From assembly GCF_030252425.1 (NCBI RefSeq), contig NZ_CP126994.1, forward strand, positions 2,232,001 to 2,296,000: 64,000 bases of DNA. Direction: 5' to 3'. This document shows positions 1 through 9,544 of the stretch, in pieces. Position 1 is the stretch's first letter, and each line of letters starts with the position of its first letter. This stretch comes from Acidisoma sp. PAMC 29798. Its GTDB lineage: Bacteria; Pseudomonadota; Alphaproteobacteria; Acetobacterales; Acetobacteraceae. Under the pieces are notes generated by a model. It saw only the letters and a list, made by a program, of their open reading frames with translations, ran no database searches and was not told the DNA's origin. Position numbers and translations under genes: made by a program.

Positions 1-1794
1 GAAGTCGTCGAGACTTATCTGCACACCATGTTGCCGCAGATCGTCAAGCGTGTCGGTAGCCTGTCTTTCGCCAACGAAAATGACGGTCTCCGTAATTTCG
101 AGGGTGAGACGGCTCGGCTTCACCCCAGCCTCCGCTAGTATACGTTTCACCTTATCGCCGAAACTCCGACTTTGAATCTGCAGTACAGAGACATTGACGG
201 CAATACGAACAGCATTGGGCCAACCGGAGACCTCGTTGCATGCCTCCCGCAAAACCCACTCGCCAATCGAGTGTATCATACCTGTGTCTTCCGCAATCGC
301 AATAACGCTATCGATGGGAACAGAAGCGAAGTCTGGATGCCGCCAACGAAGAAGAGCCTCGAAAGTCGCAACTCGCCCCGTTTTCAAATCAAAAATAGGC
401 TGAAATTCCAGAGCGAGTTCGTTCCGGTGCAACGCCTGCGCGAGTTCGCGCTTGCGTAGTTCCCGCAGGAAGAACTCGTTGCCCATCCCGGGTTCGAAGA
501 AACGATAATTCCCGCGCCCAGCTGCTTTCGCCGCATAGAGTGCCACATCGGCTCGACGTACAAGCTCGTCGCTTGTTAAGCGGCTCTTTGTAAGAGCGAT
601 GCCTATACTGGCCCCAATGGCGATCACTTCCCCGGCCACCTCATATTCGCAGGAGAGAGAGCCCAAAATCGCCTCGGCAAGGGCTGCGATATCGGACGCA
701 CTACCAGGATCGGTTTTAGCGATTACAAACTCGTCGCCCCCGATGCGGCAAACCAGTGCGGTTTTCTCCGTGCAGCGGCGAAGACGCTCCGAGACCGCGA
801 TCAAAACAGCGTCACCGATGGGATGGCCCTTTGTATCGTTCACAGTCTTGAATCCATCAAGATCAAGATAGAGCACAACGATCTCTCGATGGGTTTCTAT
901 TTCTCCTAACATTCGCTCGAGTGCGTGGTAAAATGTTGATCGATTTGCCAAGCCTGTGAGGCCATCGTGCGTTGCAAGGAAAATTATCTTTTCTCGAGCA
1001 CGCTGCTCACCCTCCTCCGCTCTCCGTCGGTCTGAGACATCACGAAGAAACATCGACAGACCTTCATTCGTGGGGAACAGATCAAATTGAAGCCATCGGT
1101 CGAGGGACGCAAAATAGGCTTCAAAATGTTGTGCCTCGCGAACGCCCCCTACAGCCGCCAACTTTTGATCAGCGCCGCTCTCAGCCCAACCGGGTATGAG
1201 CTGCGGCAGAGTCGATCCAAGCGCAAGCTCATTCGTCTCAAACAGGCGCTTGGCTTGTCCGTTGACATAGGTTACGCGCAAGTCCCCAGAAAGCAGGATG
1301 ATGTTATCGGAAGTACTCTCAAGGACATCATGAAGCTTCTGCGCGGCGGCATCGGCCTGATCACGCGCTCTCTTCTCCATCGTCACATCAAGCACAGAAA
1401 CACTGACAAGGATTGTCATCCCAGCCCCATCCTTGACCGGATTGTAGTTTACGAGGACAAACCGTTCTCCGTCATTCGTGTCCTCCGAGATCAAGCGGCG
1501 CTCAACAGGAAGACCGTCTTTGAAAATCTGCCGATACACGGGCTCGATGGCATCGGCAATTTCGGGAACGACCTCTCTCAAGGTTCGACCGAGATGCGCC
1601 TCAATCGGGCGTCGATTGAGCATTGCCATCTGCTCATTGACTTCCACATAACGCAGATCTTGATCAACGAGGCAGAGGGCGATTGGCGCTGACATAAATG
1701 CTGAACGAAGTCTGCTGAGTTCTTCGCAGAGGCGCGCAAGCTTTCCATCAAGACCTTTTTCACGCCGATACACGTGTGGCAGGAACCTTGGCAC
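1..1794 (-). CDS. PAS-PAS-GGDEF-EAL cyclic-di-GMP signalling protein (3' end outside window)
   Basis: One minus-strand frame stays open from about 1794 to the left edge. Translated, it gives a PAS fold (from about 1695), a second PAS fold ending near 1020, a GGDEF domain with the motif RIGGDEF at about 727-747, and the first half of an EAL domain (FEALLRWRHPD near 340-365; NVSVLQIQ near 170-195) that is cut by the window start. Such proteins make (GGDEF) and/or hydrolyse (EAL) c-di-GMP at the inner face of the membrane under control of PAS sensors. Both signature motifs look intact, so either activity is possible. No ATG fits the N-terminus well. A GTG at 1794, with GGAG about 11 nt upstream, is my best guess; the ATG at 1802 is in another frame. 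No transmembrane segment is seen, so a cytosolic sensor is inferred. Confidence 0.88.
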   Translation of the reverse strand, partial: MPRFLPHVYRREKGLDGKLARLCEELSRLRSAFMSAPIALCLVDQDLRYVEVNEQMAMLNRRPIEAHLGRTLREVVPEIADAIEPVYRQIFKDGLPVERRLISEDTNDGERFVLVNYNPVKDGAGMTILVSVSVLDVTMEKRARDQADAAAQKLHDVLESTSDNIILLSGDLRVTYVNGQAKRLFETNELALGSTLPQLIPGWAESGADQKLAAVGGVREAQHFEAYFASLDRWLQFDLFPTNEGLSMFLRDVSDRRRAEEGEQRAREKIIFLATHDGLTGLANRSTFYHALERMLGEIETHREIVVLYLDLDGFKTVNDTKGHPIGDAVLIAVSERLRRCTEKTALVCRIGGDEFVIAKTDPGSASDIAALAEAILGSLSCEYEVAGEVIAIGASIGIALTKSRLTSDELVRRADVALYAAKAAGRGNYRFFEPGMGNEFFLRELRKRELAQALHRNELALEFQPIFDLKTGRVATFEALLRWRHPDFASVPIDSVIAIAEDTGMIHSIGEWVLREACNEVSGWPNAVRIAVNVSVLQIQSRSFGDKVKRILAEAGVKPSRLTLEITETVIFVGERQATDTLDDLRQHGVQISLDDF

Positions 1795-1915
1795 GCATCC
1801 ATTACTCCAGGTATGATATCGGCCAGTCAGGGAGTTCAATATGCTCCTGGGCCACCACTCATCGGTAATGTATACGCAATGGCCATTTCCTGACTACTAT
1901 AATTGAAGGTGACGC

Positions 1916-2080
1916 ATGAAGTCCGCGCTTAAAGTTTTGGTCATTCCAACAACAGGCGAATATGAGCGATTGAGGTACACGCAGAAGCAAGTCATCGGCG
2001 TACCATGGATCAACAGGCGGTTGCAGCGGCGGACTAAAGTCGGAAGTGTCAGGCTCACCGGCCGTGACCATGGTGCATAG
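1916..2080 (+). CDS. possible small protein, 54 aa
   Basis: ATG preceded by GAAGGTGACGC, a plausible ribosome site. The product begins MKSALKVLVIPTTGEYERLR. The opening resembles the start of DUF3846-type proteins (short hydrophobic strand, then PxxGE), but the rest does not follow any family I recognise and the protein is short. It may be a truncated gene left by rearrangement next to the transposase scrap downstream. Confidence 0.25.
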   Translation: MKSALKVLVIPTTGEYERLRYTQKQVIGVPWINRRLQRRTKVGSVRLTGRDHGA

Positions 2081-2150
2081 ATCATAGCCGCATGCCCTGA
2101 GTTAGAGCGACGCTGGGGGCATGTTCTTCATCACTGTGGGGGTAGACGCC

Positions 2151-2201
2151 GTGCCGTTCAAAACCAATTCTGACCGCCGTCACCATATTCCTAAGCAGCT
2201 T
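2151..2201 (+). pseudogene. scrap of IS5-family transposase N-terminus
   Basis: Translation from GTG 2151 reads VPFKTNSDRRHHIPKQ. This closely matches the usual opening of one IS5-family transposase group (MPxKxNxxRRHxIPKQ). The similarity stops after about 16 residues, so only the tip remains. Confidence 0.5.
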
Positions 2202-2618
2202 GGGCTTCCGAGTATGTCCGTCTCGCGCAAAAGCAACTTAGGGTGGCCAGACTTTGGTCGGTTGACGACGTATGCAACACACTGGTCCACCGTAGTACGA
2301 GGACGCCGTCCGATAGTGCTCGCGGATTCAGGACATCCGTCCGGTCCGATCAGTCAGGTCAAACAGTTTTCGCAACGCTGCAACAATCGTCGCTCGATCG
2401 GCTGCAACTGTAGTTCCGTGATCCATACTACCCGGTTTGCCTCAATCCTTTCGGCTGGGAGATGTTTTCCCTTCAGCTTGCACCCGGTTTTCGAGGCGGC
2501 CGCCACCTTTTAACACCATTAGCCGCACGTCGGCCCGTAGCGAGAAAGAAGTTCCTCGTGTCCGTGGCGGACAGCGCCGCCAGCGTGAACGTGCTGTGCA
2601 TATTTGTCGCTGAGCATG

Positions 2619-2657
2619 CCGAGGCGCGGCATTCGGTGCCCGAGTGCCGCGCCTCGG
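2619..2657. repeat. 39-nt near-perfect palindrome (REP-like or terminator stem)
   Basis: Arms of 13 bp (CCGAGGCGCGGCA and its complement) pair perfectly. Inner bases extend the stem to about 18 bp with one T/G mismatch and a 3-nt loop. It lies about 65 bp past the selO stop. No T tract follows on either strand, so it is either a REP-type element or a factor-dependent terminator. Confidence 0.6.
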
Positions 2658-2721
2658 AGGCGACACGCCGCGTGGGAAACCGGCAAGCGAGCCGACTCTG
2701 ACGTCTAACCGAGAGCGGTGC

Positions 2722-4200
2722 CTAAGTCCCACAGAACGTCTGATAAATTCGCGTCGTTGGATCAGGCGCTTTGGCGAAGGGTTCCAGGCCAGGGCGCGCC
2801 TCGTAGGGTTTCGAGAGCACATCCATCAGGGTCTCGAAAGGTCTGAAGTCCCCGGCCTCTGTCGCGGCCTCCAACGCTGCCTCAACCAAGTGATTGCGCG
2901 GAATATAGGCCGGGTTGACCATCTGCATGGCAGCATGCCGCTCGTCCGGCGATGCCGCCTCGTCCAGCAACCGTATGCGCCAGCGGCTTGCCCAGTCATC
3001 ATAGGATGTTGGATCGGCGAAGAGGGCCCGTATCGCCTCGTCATTCTCTGGGCCCAGGGCGGCGCCGGCCAGATGGCGAAAGGTAAGCGTGAAATCGGCC
3101 TTGTTCTCGGCCATGCGCGTGAGAAGATCCTGAATTAGCGCAACGTCTCCGTCGCGTGGCGACAGCAGCCCCGCCTTGCGGCGCAACCCGCCACGATAGG
3201 CCGCCTCGAAACGCGGCGCGAAACCGGCGATCGCTTCTTTCCCTGAAGCGAGCGCCGCATCCTCATCGGAGGCGAGCAAGGGCAGCAAGGTCTCGGCCAG
3301 CCGTGCCATGTTCCAGTAGGCAACGCCGGGCTGGCTGTCATAGGCATAGCGCCCGTGCAAATCGATGGAGCTGAAGACCGTTGCAGGATCATAGGCATCC
3401 ATGAAGGCACAGGGGCCGAAATCGATCGTCTCACCGGAGATCGAGGTATTGTCTGTATTCATGACGCCGTGGATAAAGCCGATGAGCAGCCAACCCGCCA
3501 CCAAGTCTGCCTGACGCGCGACCACCCCGTCCAACAAAGCGCGATAGGGGTTCGCCGCCACCGCCGCCTCGGGATAGTGACGGGCGATGGCATAATCCGA
3601 CAGCGTCTTCACCGCATCCGTGTCACCCTGCGCCGCGAAATACTGGAAGGTGCCGACGCGGAGATGGCTGGCGGCAACCCGGGTCAGGATGGCACCCGGC
3701 GGCATTCCCTCGCGCCGCACCGTCTCGCCGGTCGTGACGGCGGCGAGCGCTCGTGTTGTCGGCAGGCCAAGGGCGGCCATCGCCTCACTCACCAGATATT
3801 CGCGCAATACCGGCCCGAGCGCCGCCCGGCCGTCACCACCCCGCGAAAAGGGCGTGCGGCCCGCACCCTTCAACTGGATGTCCCGCCGCTGCCCGACCGG
3901 GGTCACGATCTCACCGAGCAGAATGGCGCGACCGTCGCCGAGCTGGGGTACGAAATTGCCGAATTGATGACCGGCATAGGCCTGGGCTAGGGGTTGCGAC
4001 CCCTCCGCCACGCGGTTGCCGGCGAGGATCTCGACGCCTTCGGCGCTCGCGAGTTCCGCCGCATCCAGCCCGAGGTCCTTGGCCAAGGCGACATTCAGCC
4101 GCACGAGCCGGGGTGCGGCCACTGGCGTCGGCGCGAGCGGCGCGAAGAAGCGTGGCGGCAAGCGCGCATAGCTATTGTCGAAAGGCAACCGGACGGCCAT
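2722..4200 (-). CDS. selO: SelO family protein adenylyltransferase (YdiU)
   Basis: 492 residues, the normal length for bacterial SelO, a pseudokinase-fold enzyme that transfers AMP from ATP to Ser/Thr/Tyr of target proteins and has been linked to redox stress. Seen here: YAGHQFGNFVPQLGDGRA near residues 95-113, the glycine-rich QLKGAGRTPFSRGGDGRA just after, and GVMNTDNTSISGETIDFGP with the metal-binding Asn/Asp residues. The tail ends FCGT, with the cysteine near the C-terminus typical of the family. The frame is open further upstream, but the start at 4200 fits the family N-terminus (MAVRLPFDNSYARLPPRFF) and has AGGAG 8 nt before it. It stands alone; the palindrome at 2619-2657 may end its transcript. 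Confidence 0.93.
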   Translation of the reverse strand: MAVRLPFDNSYARLPPRFFAPLAPTPVAAPRLVRLNVALAKDLGLDAAELASAEGVEILAGNRVAEGSQPLAQAYAGHQFGNFVPQLGDGRAILLGEIVTPVGQRRDIQLKGAGRTPFSRGGDGRAALGPVLREYLVSEAMAALGLPTTRALAAVTTGETVRREGMPPGAILTRVAASHLRVGTFQYFAAQGDTDAVKTLSDYAIARHYPEAAVAANPYRALLDGVVARQADLVAGWLLIGFIHGVMNTDNTSISGETIDFGPCAFMDAYDPATVFSSIDLHGRYAYDSQPGVAYWNMARLAETLLPLLASDEDAALASGKEAIAGFAPRFEAAYRGGLRRKAGLLSPRDGDVALIQDLLTRMAENKADFTLTFRHLAGAALGPENDEAIRALFADPTSYDDWASRWRIRLLDEAASPDERHAAMQMVNPAYIPRNHLVEAALEAATEAGDFRPFETLMDVLSKPYEARPGLEPFAKAPDPTTRIYQTFCGT

Positions 4201-5969
4201 GCGATGAACTCCTGACTCGACATGGACATCGGCTGACTGCCGCTGCGATGCAAGGATAGCCAGCGAATGATCAAGGCAAGCCGTAACCGCAAAGGTCGAA
4301 CCCAGCCAGTTCAACTCTGGCCGCCACTGTAGCTGTGGCCGCCGTTTTCGCAGATGGCAGTCTCGTGGCCGTAGCGGCTCTTGGGATGCTTGGTCGGGCT
4401 GTGGACCTCGACCCGACCGTCGGCGATAGTGTCGGCTCGTGTCACCTGCGCCAAGGCGAACGTTGCCAGCAGTAGCGCCAAGACTAGAACGACCAGCAAG
4501 ATTTGGAGGCAACTAATAATTCCACTATCTGTTACGAATTCGAACCGGAGCTCAAGAGTTTGGTTGCCAGCGAGCAATTCATCTAACCGGGCGTGACCAC
4601 CCGAGGTTGTGTCCGAATACCTATCTCTCGTTGGTTGGGCCGTGACAGGGCACAGTGAGAAGGCGACAAGGCGACTTTCGTGTCGCCCGAGACTTTGACC
4701 CTCAAACCCACGCTGATGCAGCCCCACTATTGCCAGATGTGGCGATCGATCGGCGTAACTTTGGTGGAACAGCGAAGGCGCCGGCATCAAGTCGGGTTGC
4801 GATGAGCGGCCAACGAACTGGTAAGAGCCGCTCTCGCGTGGAGCGCTAGTACAGTTTGCGCGTTGTTGAAACCCTCCGGTCATGGGAAGCGTGCGACAGA
4901 TCGCTGCGCCAACTAATCTGCCAGCAGTGCAAAGAGTCGCTCCGCTTCGCGTTTGCGCGTGACGTCGTAGCGTCCAGACATTTGTCTTCCTATCGGCATA
5001 ATGGCGGCACCGAATAGGAGCGCTGGCGGGCTAGTGTATGGCCAAACGGTGAAATCCTTGGCTTCTCGAGCATCGTTGAGCAATGATTATCGAGTAGGAG
5101 CAATTAAAGTTTTGGTTGAGTTAGCCCTCCCGTGGAGCGGGGCGGGCAGGCCTCAAAGCAGCCTGATCACAAAACGGGCAACTCCAGTCTAAGCCTCAAG
5201 TGAGGCTACCTGCGTTACGGTGGTACAACCTACGGTTCGTGGTGTAATCACTCTGAGCGAAGGACACCCCGGTGAGCGCGCATACCGAACAGAACACTTC
5301 CCATCTCATGGGTATGTGGAATGGAGTTCTTTATCGTATTGACCCCGATGCTCCCGGCGGCAGGGTTGAAATAGCGCCGCCGAAGCTGCCGATGCGATCA
5401 GTCGAGACTCGAGTCGAAGCCACCCCGATGGTAAGTGCAGCGCGTTTGGTGGCTGCAGGCCGAGAGCCGATCGCGAGCCAGGCAGCAGATGATGCCTCCG
5501 CGACGGCCGCCCTACTATTCAAACGCGATGGTTCGGACACCCTTCGCCCCGGCCATCCCGATCTATGGGCACTCCTGGTCGCGGGTACGAGCCTCGATGG
5601 ATGTTCTTATCAGACGGAGTAGCCGGCGGTCGGTACCGTCCAAGATCGCCGGCTCGATACTTGGAGCCCCTGCCCAAGCTTAGATGTTGTCCTTAGTCGT
5701 GATGTCTCCTGGCAAGTGCAACGCCAACAATGAGCTTCCGCACGCTGCGAAAATGTGCCCATTTCGTCAGCCATTAGATTGCGGCTCATCTCCCGCAACT
5801 TTAGCTAGGCAGCGATCACCCGCTCATCGAATCAGTGATAGCCGTCGTTTGCGAACGAGTGCGCTGCTTCTCCTCCCAACCCTACTTAGATCGACCGGAA
5901 CCTGGACCAAGCCGCTCAGTTGAGCCGAGCGCTGCTTGCACCTTTGGCGATAAGCGCTATGTGCGCAGG
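4201..5969. other. 1.77-kb stretch with no confident gene
   Basis: A minus-strand frame at 4311-4883 encodes a hydrophobic, signal-like stretch (LVVLVLALLLATFALAQ) near its end but has no usable start in front of it and an implausible N-terminal half. A very short minus ORF sits near 4915-5000. The only candidate I list is the ORF at 5272-5622. Nothing else was recognised. Confidence 0.5.
5272..5622 (+). CDS. hypothetical protein, 116 aa
   Basis: GTG start with weak GAAGGA 8-9 nt upstream. The first half looks protein-like (HLMGMWNGVLYRIDPDAPGG); the second half is alanine-rich and low in recognisable features. There is no signal peptide, membrane segment or known domain. It may be real, or a chance open frame in GC-rich DNA. 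Confidence 0.3.
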   Translation: MSAHTEQNTSHLMGMWNGVLYRIDPDAPGGRVEIAPPKLPMRSVETRVEATPMVSAARLVAAGREPIASQAADDASATAALLFKRDGSDTLRPGHPDLWALLVAGTSLDGCSYQTE

Positions 5970-7339
5970 ATGAGCAGCACGCCTTTCCAGATGGTCCGAC
6001 GGGCCTGATACCCTCCCTTGCCGGTTGGACCGGCGGCACGGTTAGCATTGGTGTGACCGGCCTCGCGCGGGCGGGAAAGACCGCGTTCCTGACATCGCTG
6101 GCGGCGAACCTCCTGGCTATGGGAGCGGGCCAGCCCACTCTGCCCGCGCTCGCGGCTCGGTTGGGTGGTCGCCGCCTGAGCGTGTCATTGGCCGAAACCG
6201 GTGCTTCCGCAATCCCACGCTTCGATTATGGCGCCCATCTCGACGCGCTGGCAGCCGAGCCGGCCGCTTGGCCCGCGCGCACCGGAGCGGTGTCTTTGCT
6301 GGCACTGGATCTGTCCGTGCCTCGTGCGGGGCTCGCTGGGCAATTTCCGGCGCGGCGCCTAAGACTGGAGTTTTTGGACTATCCCGGCGAGTGGCTGCTG
6401 GATCTGCCACTATTGCGCACGAGCTTTTCTGATTGGTCGGAAAGCGCGCTTCGCCGTTTGGAAAATCAACCCTTGGCGCAGGACTTCCTTGCGTTCTCCA
6501 TGGCACTTCCCTCGGGCGCTCGGCGGGACGAGGCGTTGGCGGCTACGGGCCACCGCCTCTATCGCAGCATGTTGCACCGGCTGAGGGACGAGGCCGGCTT
6601 GGCCTATCTCCAACCTGGGCGGTTCCTGATGCCCGCGCCGGGTCCAGAGCCGCCTTGGGTCCAGTTCTTTCCCCTGCGCGGAACGGGTGGTCTGGTCGGC
6701 CTTCTTGAGGAGCGCTACAGCGCTTATGCCAATGCGGCACGGCAGGATCTGGTTTCGCCACTCTTCGGCAAGCTCGATCGTCTGGTGATCATGGCTGATC
6801 TGTTGACGGCTCTCGCTTCAGGGCATGACGGCTTCGCGGACACGCAGGCGGCGCTGTCCGCAGCTGCCGGCGCCCTGCGCTGGCAGTCTTCCTGGATGGA
6901 AAGTGTGACGGCGCTCCTCTCCCTGCGCTGGCCACCGCCGGTGATCCGTCGCGTCGCCTATGCCGCGACTAAAGCCGATCACGTCGCCGCACGGCAACGG
7001 GGCAACCTCCGCAACCTGATGAAGGTGCTCACAGGACGGGAGACGGAGATGGCCTCAGACTATTTCGCCCTCGCCTCGATCCGGTGCACGGAGGATGCGA
7101 TCTGGCAGTTGGGCGGCCGCAGCGTGTCGGCGGTACGCGGTCGAGTGGCAGGTCAGGGCGTCGCCCTTTCGTATCCGGGCGAGGTCCCTGACCAGCCGCC
7201 GGATAACGCCTTTTGGTCGCATACGTTCTTCGCGCTGCCTGAATTCGAGCCGACTCGCCTGCCTGATGCGCGGCGGGTCGGCATGCCTCAGATCGAGCTC
7301 GACGCGCTGCTTGCCTTCCTGCTGGACGACGTGTTGTGA
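5970..7339 (+). pseudogene. ycjX: YcjX-family P-loop GTPase-like protein (DUF463), apparent frameshift near the start
   Basis: The main frame gives about 428 residues from GTG 6053 and carries the P-loop GLARAGKTAF, LEFLDYPGEWLLDLPLL (Walker-B/G3 region) and the conserved end of DUF463 proteins. These are stress-linked P-loop NTPases almost always followed by ycjF, as here. The GTG start would cut off the first beta strand. In-frame homologous sequence (LIPSLAGWTGGTVSIGVTG) continues upstream to about 6005 without a start codon. An ATG at 5970 opens MSSTPFQMVRRA and then hits TGA at 6006. Adding one C in the run at 6004-6005 would join the two into a normal N-terminus. This is either a true 1-nt deletion or a sequencing error. 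It overlaps ycjF by 4 nt (GTGA). Confidence 0.8.
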
Positions 7340-8208
7340 CTCGACCGCCCCGCCTTCTGATCGAGGATCCCACAGGGCCGCGACTGGATCCGATGATGCC
7401 TGTCGTGGAGGTGACCACCGATCCGACGCCGCGCGCCTCCGGTCTGACCCTTGCCCTGTCCGGTGTGGCAGTTCTGGCAATCGGTCTGGCGGGGCTGCAA
7501 ACCGGCAATTTCGTCGCGACCCAATTCGACCGCGCCGCTTGGCTGGGCTGGCTGACGCTTGCGGTTGCTGTATTGGGCTTTGGCCTTCTGCTGGCGGCGG
7601 CTTGGCGGGAGCTGAGCGGCCTTTTTGCCCTGGGCCGCGTCGATCGATTGAGGAACGCATTGGGGAGTGGCGATGCGCGTCGCATTCATGCGGCGGCACG
7701 TCTTTGGGCCGCGACTATGCCGGAAGCCGCGACCCTGATACCGGCCATCGATGCCGCGAACGATCCCGACGCCATTCTGGCCTTGTTGCGGGCCGGGCCA
7801 GTCGCCGCAATGCGCGCCCGCAGCGATGCGCTAGGGCGCAACGCCGCCTTCCAGACGACGGTCGGAATTGCAGCCACCCCGTCGCCCGCGCTCGTCGTGC
7901 TCCTGGTCGCCTGGCGCGGCGTGCGGCTGGTGCGCCAGGTGGCGGCGCTGCACGGGATGCGCCCAGGGCTGTTGGGCACCTTGGGCCTGCTCCACCGCAC
8001 GATGCTGGCCGCAGGCCTCGTGGCCGGTTCGGAGGCCGCAATCAATGCCGCCGCTCATGCCGTGCTCTCAAATCCTCTGCTGGCCCATGCCATAGGCGAT
8101 ATGGCAGGCGCAGGCGTCGCGGCCCGGCGAATGATATTGCTGGCGCGTGCGACGGCCGCCGCTTGCACGCCCCTCGGTGCCGCCCGCGATACGGACACGA
8201 CCTTTTGA
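7336..8208 (+). CDS. ycjF: YcjF / DUF697-family inner-membrane protein
   Basis: 290 residues starting with GTG inside the ycjX stop (GTGA overlap), so translation is probably coupled. After a short cytosolic N-terminus there are two hydrophobic segments (about residues 35-55, LTLALSGVAVLAIGLAGL, and 66-88, WLGWLTLAVAVLGFGLLLAAA). The C-terminal region has the DUF697 helices (FQTTVGIAATPSPALVVLLVAWRGVRLVRQVAALHG). The family is the constant partner of YcjX; its biochemical role is unknown. If ycjX is truly broken, translation of this gene could suffer. Confidence 0.85.
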   Translation: MTRPPRLLIEDPTGPRLDPMMPVVEVTTDPTPRASGLTLALSGVAVLAIGLAGLQTGNFVATQFDRAAWLGWLTLAVAVLGFGLLLAAAWRELSGLFALGRVDRLRNALGSGDARRIHAAARLWAATMPEAATLIPAIDAANDPDAILALLRAGPVAAMRARSDALGRNAAFQTTVGIAATPSPALVVLLVAWRGVRLVRQVAALHGMRPGLLGTLGLLHRTMLAAGLVAGSEAAINAAAHAVLSNPLLAHAIGDMAGAGVAARRMILLARATAAACTPLGAARDTDTTF

Positions 8209-8341
8209 GACAAGGTGCCACCAAAGGACAGCATGATCGCCAATGGCTGTTTTCTAAGAACGACGAAGCATCAGGACCGCTTGCTCCCTTGCGCTCCGAT
8301 CCATCAGCCTCAACATGAATGGCTTCGACTAGGAGAGCGAT

Positions 8342-8527
8342 ATGCGCCATCTACTGACCGCTGCACTGATCCTGGGCCTGGCCACGTCCAGCGCCTATGC
8401 CGCCCAGTGCCGCGACAGCGCAGGCAAGTTCATGAAGTGCCCGCCGCCCATGAGCAAGGTTGTCCATTGCCGAGACCACTCAGGGAAGTTCGTGAAGTGT
8501 TCGATGCCGGGAGCAAAACCAGCCTGA
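8342..8527 (+). CDS. small secreted protein with duplicated CRD-x2-GKF-x-KC motif
   Basis: 61 residues with a clear ribosome site (AGGAG about 6 nt before the ATG). Residues 1-20 (MRHLLTAALILGLATSSAYA) form a classical Sec signal peptide with an AYA cleavage site. The mature part of about 40 residues contains the same motif twice: CRDSAGKFMKC and CRDHSGKFVKC, with a PPPMSK linker between. Four cysteines in two equal pairs suggest two disulfide-closed loops in the periplasm. I know of similar short alphaproteobacterial proteins but no function. It follows ycjF by about 130 bp on the same strand. Confidence 0.75.
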   Translation: MRHLLTAALILGLATSSAYAAQCRDSAGKFMKCPPPMSKVVHCRDHSGKFVKCSMPGAKPA

Positions 8528-9130
8528 GATTAGTGGTTAGTACTAAGAGCATTCTCTCCCGCTGACTGGCCAACCGCGACACTTTAGGTGAATACGCGAC
8601 ATGTTTGGGTGAGCAGCGAAACTGACGACATAGATGCGGTGAACTCTGCTAAGTGGCTTCTCTATTCTTCGACCGTGTGGACAGCCGTAGCGGACACCAA
8701 CCAGTCTTAGACGACGTTTCCGAAGATCGCCGCGCATCTCGGCGGCGTTACTTCGGTCGAACGGCTAACTGTCGATGAATTGATCGTTGCCCTCTGCGTG
8801 ATTTCGGCGATGTTCTCGGGCCGTCTGGGAGTTCGGGATCGGACGGAGATGGTCGAAGATCAGGTTTCTCCTGAACTTCGCCGTAGATGCAGTTTGGACG
8901 TTTGCGCCTCCCTATTGTGGTTAGCGGTCTTCCTATGAGCCGTTCCTGATCTGGGCATTAGGCGCCGGCAATATACCTGATTTACTCTTTGTCCGGCCGC
9001 CTTTGGTTCAAAGACCATCGTCGAGATCGCAACTCATGATCGGCTACTCGGATTTGCCCCGGCTCCAATTCGGATGAGCACCACCCATATACAAGTTGAC
9101 CAGCAAGATAATGCTGGCAAAGGAGGCGTC
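8528..9130. other. 600-bp gap, no confident gene
   Basis: An open stretch near 8709-8937 (plus strand) translates to a protein-like segment (LTVDELIVALCVISAMFSG) but has no start and no family match; it could be a decayed gene end. No promoter or RNA structure was identified. Confidence 0.4.
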
Positions 9131-9433
9131 ATGCTCAGCTCGATCGAATTGTACAGAAGTTCCAATGGCGACGTGTGGCATCTGCTTCATGAAGTCGGTG
9201 ACGGTCTATGGATCGTCAGGCACCAGGCGAACCTGCCTTCCGGTGGAGTTGCCACCGACATGGACGTGCTGGACTTCATGAGCCAGAGCAGCCACGGCCC
9301 GGAACATGACGTGCTTAAGAAATTGCTCCTGGAGGGAGATGACCTCTGGCTGGAATCGGGACAGCATCCCGACACCGCTGTTGCAAGCACAGTTGATCAT
9401 CACCCGGTGCAGTCGTCTGTTCTCCCAGATTGA
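9131..9433 (+). CDS. conserved hypothetical protein, 100 aa
   Basis: The start at 9131 is set by a near-ideal ribosome site (AAAGGAGG, 4 nt spacing); an in-frame ATG at 9074 lacks one. The N-terminal half, MLSSIELYRSSNGDVWHLLH, followed by VRHQANLPSGG and a GPEH motif, matches a short protein found repeatedly in alphaproteobacterial genomes. It has no known function, and no membrane segment or signal peptide is visible. The C-terminal tail is poorly conserved-looking. Confidence 0.7.
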   Translation: MLSSIELYRSSNGDVWHLLHEVGDGLWIVRHQANLPSGGVATDMDVLDFMSQSSHGPEHDVLKKLLLEGDDLWLESGQHPDTAVASTVDHHPVQSSVLPD

Positions 9434-9544
9434 GGCGAGCAATAGCCTACCGAGTTCGGCCGGTGCGCCACCGAGGCAAGTTTCTCCCAGAGAGAGGGCT
9501 GGACAGGCGCTCCATCGCGCAGAGCGAAAGATCCTTCACTCGTG

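Larger units (their letters stand above)
1795..2721. other. gene-poor stretch between the GGDEF-EAL gene and selO
   Basis: No convincing full gene. It holds one small ORF with a ribosome site (1916-2080), a transposase scrap (2151-2201) and a strong palindrome (2619-2657), listed separately. The rest shows overlapping short frames with no recognisable protein. Confidence 0.6.

Noticed and set aside
1578-1802. 74-codon minus-strand ORF starting at ATG 1802
   Set aside because: It is in a different frame from the PAS domain coding sequence that covers the same DNA; only the GTG 1794 frame gives PAS homology.
4201-4512. N-terminal extension of selO to ATG 4512
   Set aside because: The extra 104 residues do not resemble SelO, while ATG 4200 has a good ribosome site and the family N-terminus.
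4311-4883. 190-codon minus-strand ORF with a signal-like hydrophobic stretch
   Set aside because: The hydrophobic part is internal, the upstream half looks random, and no start with a ribosome site precedes the hydrophobic part.
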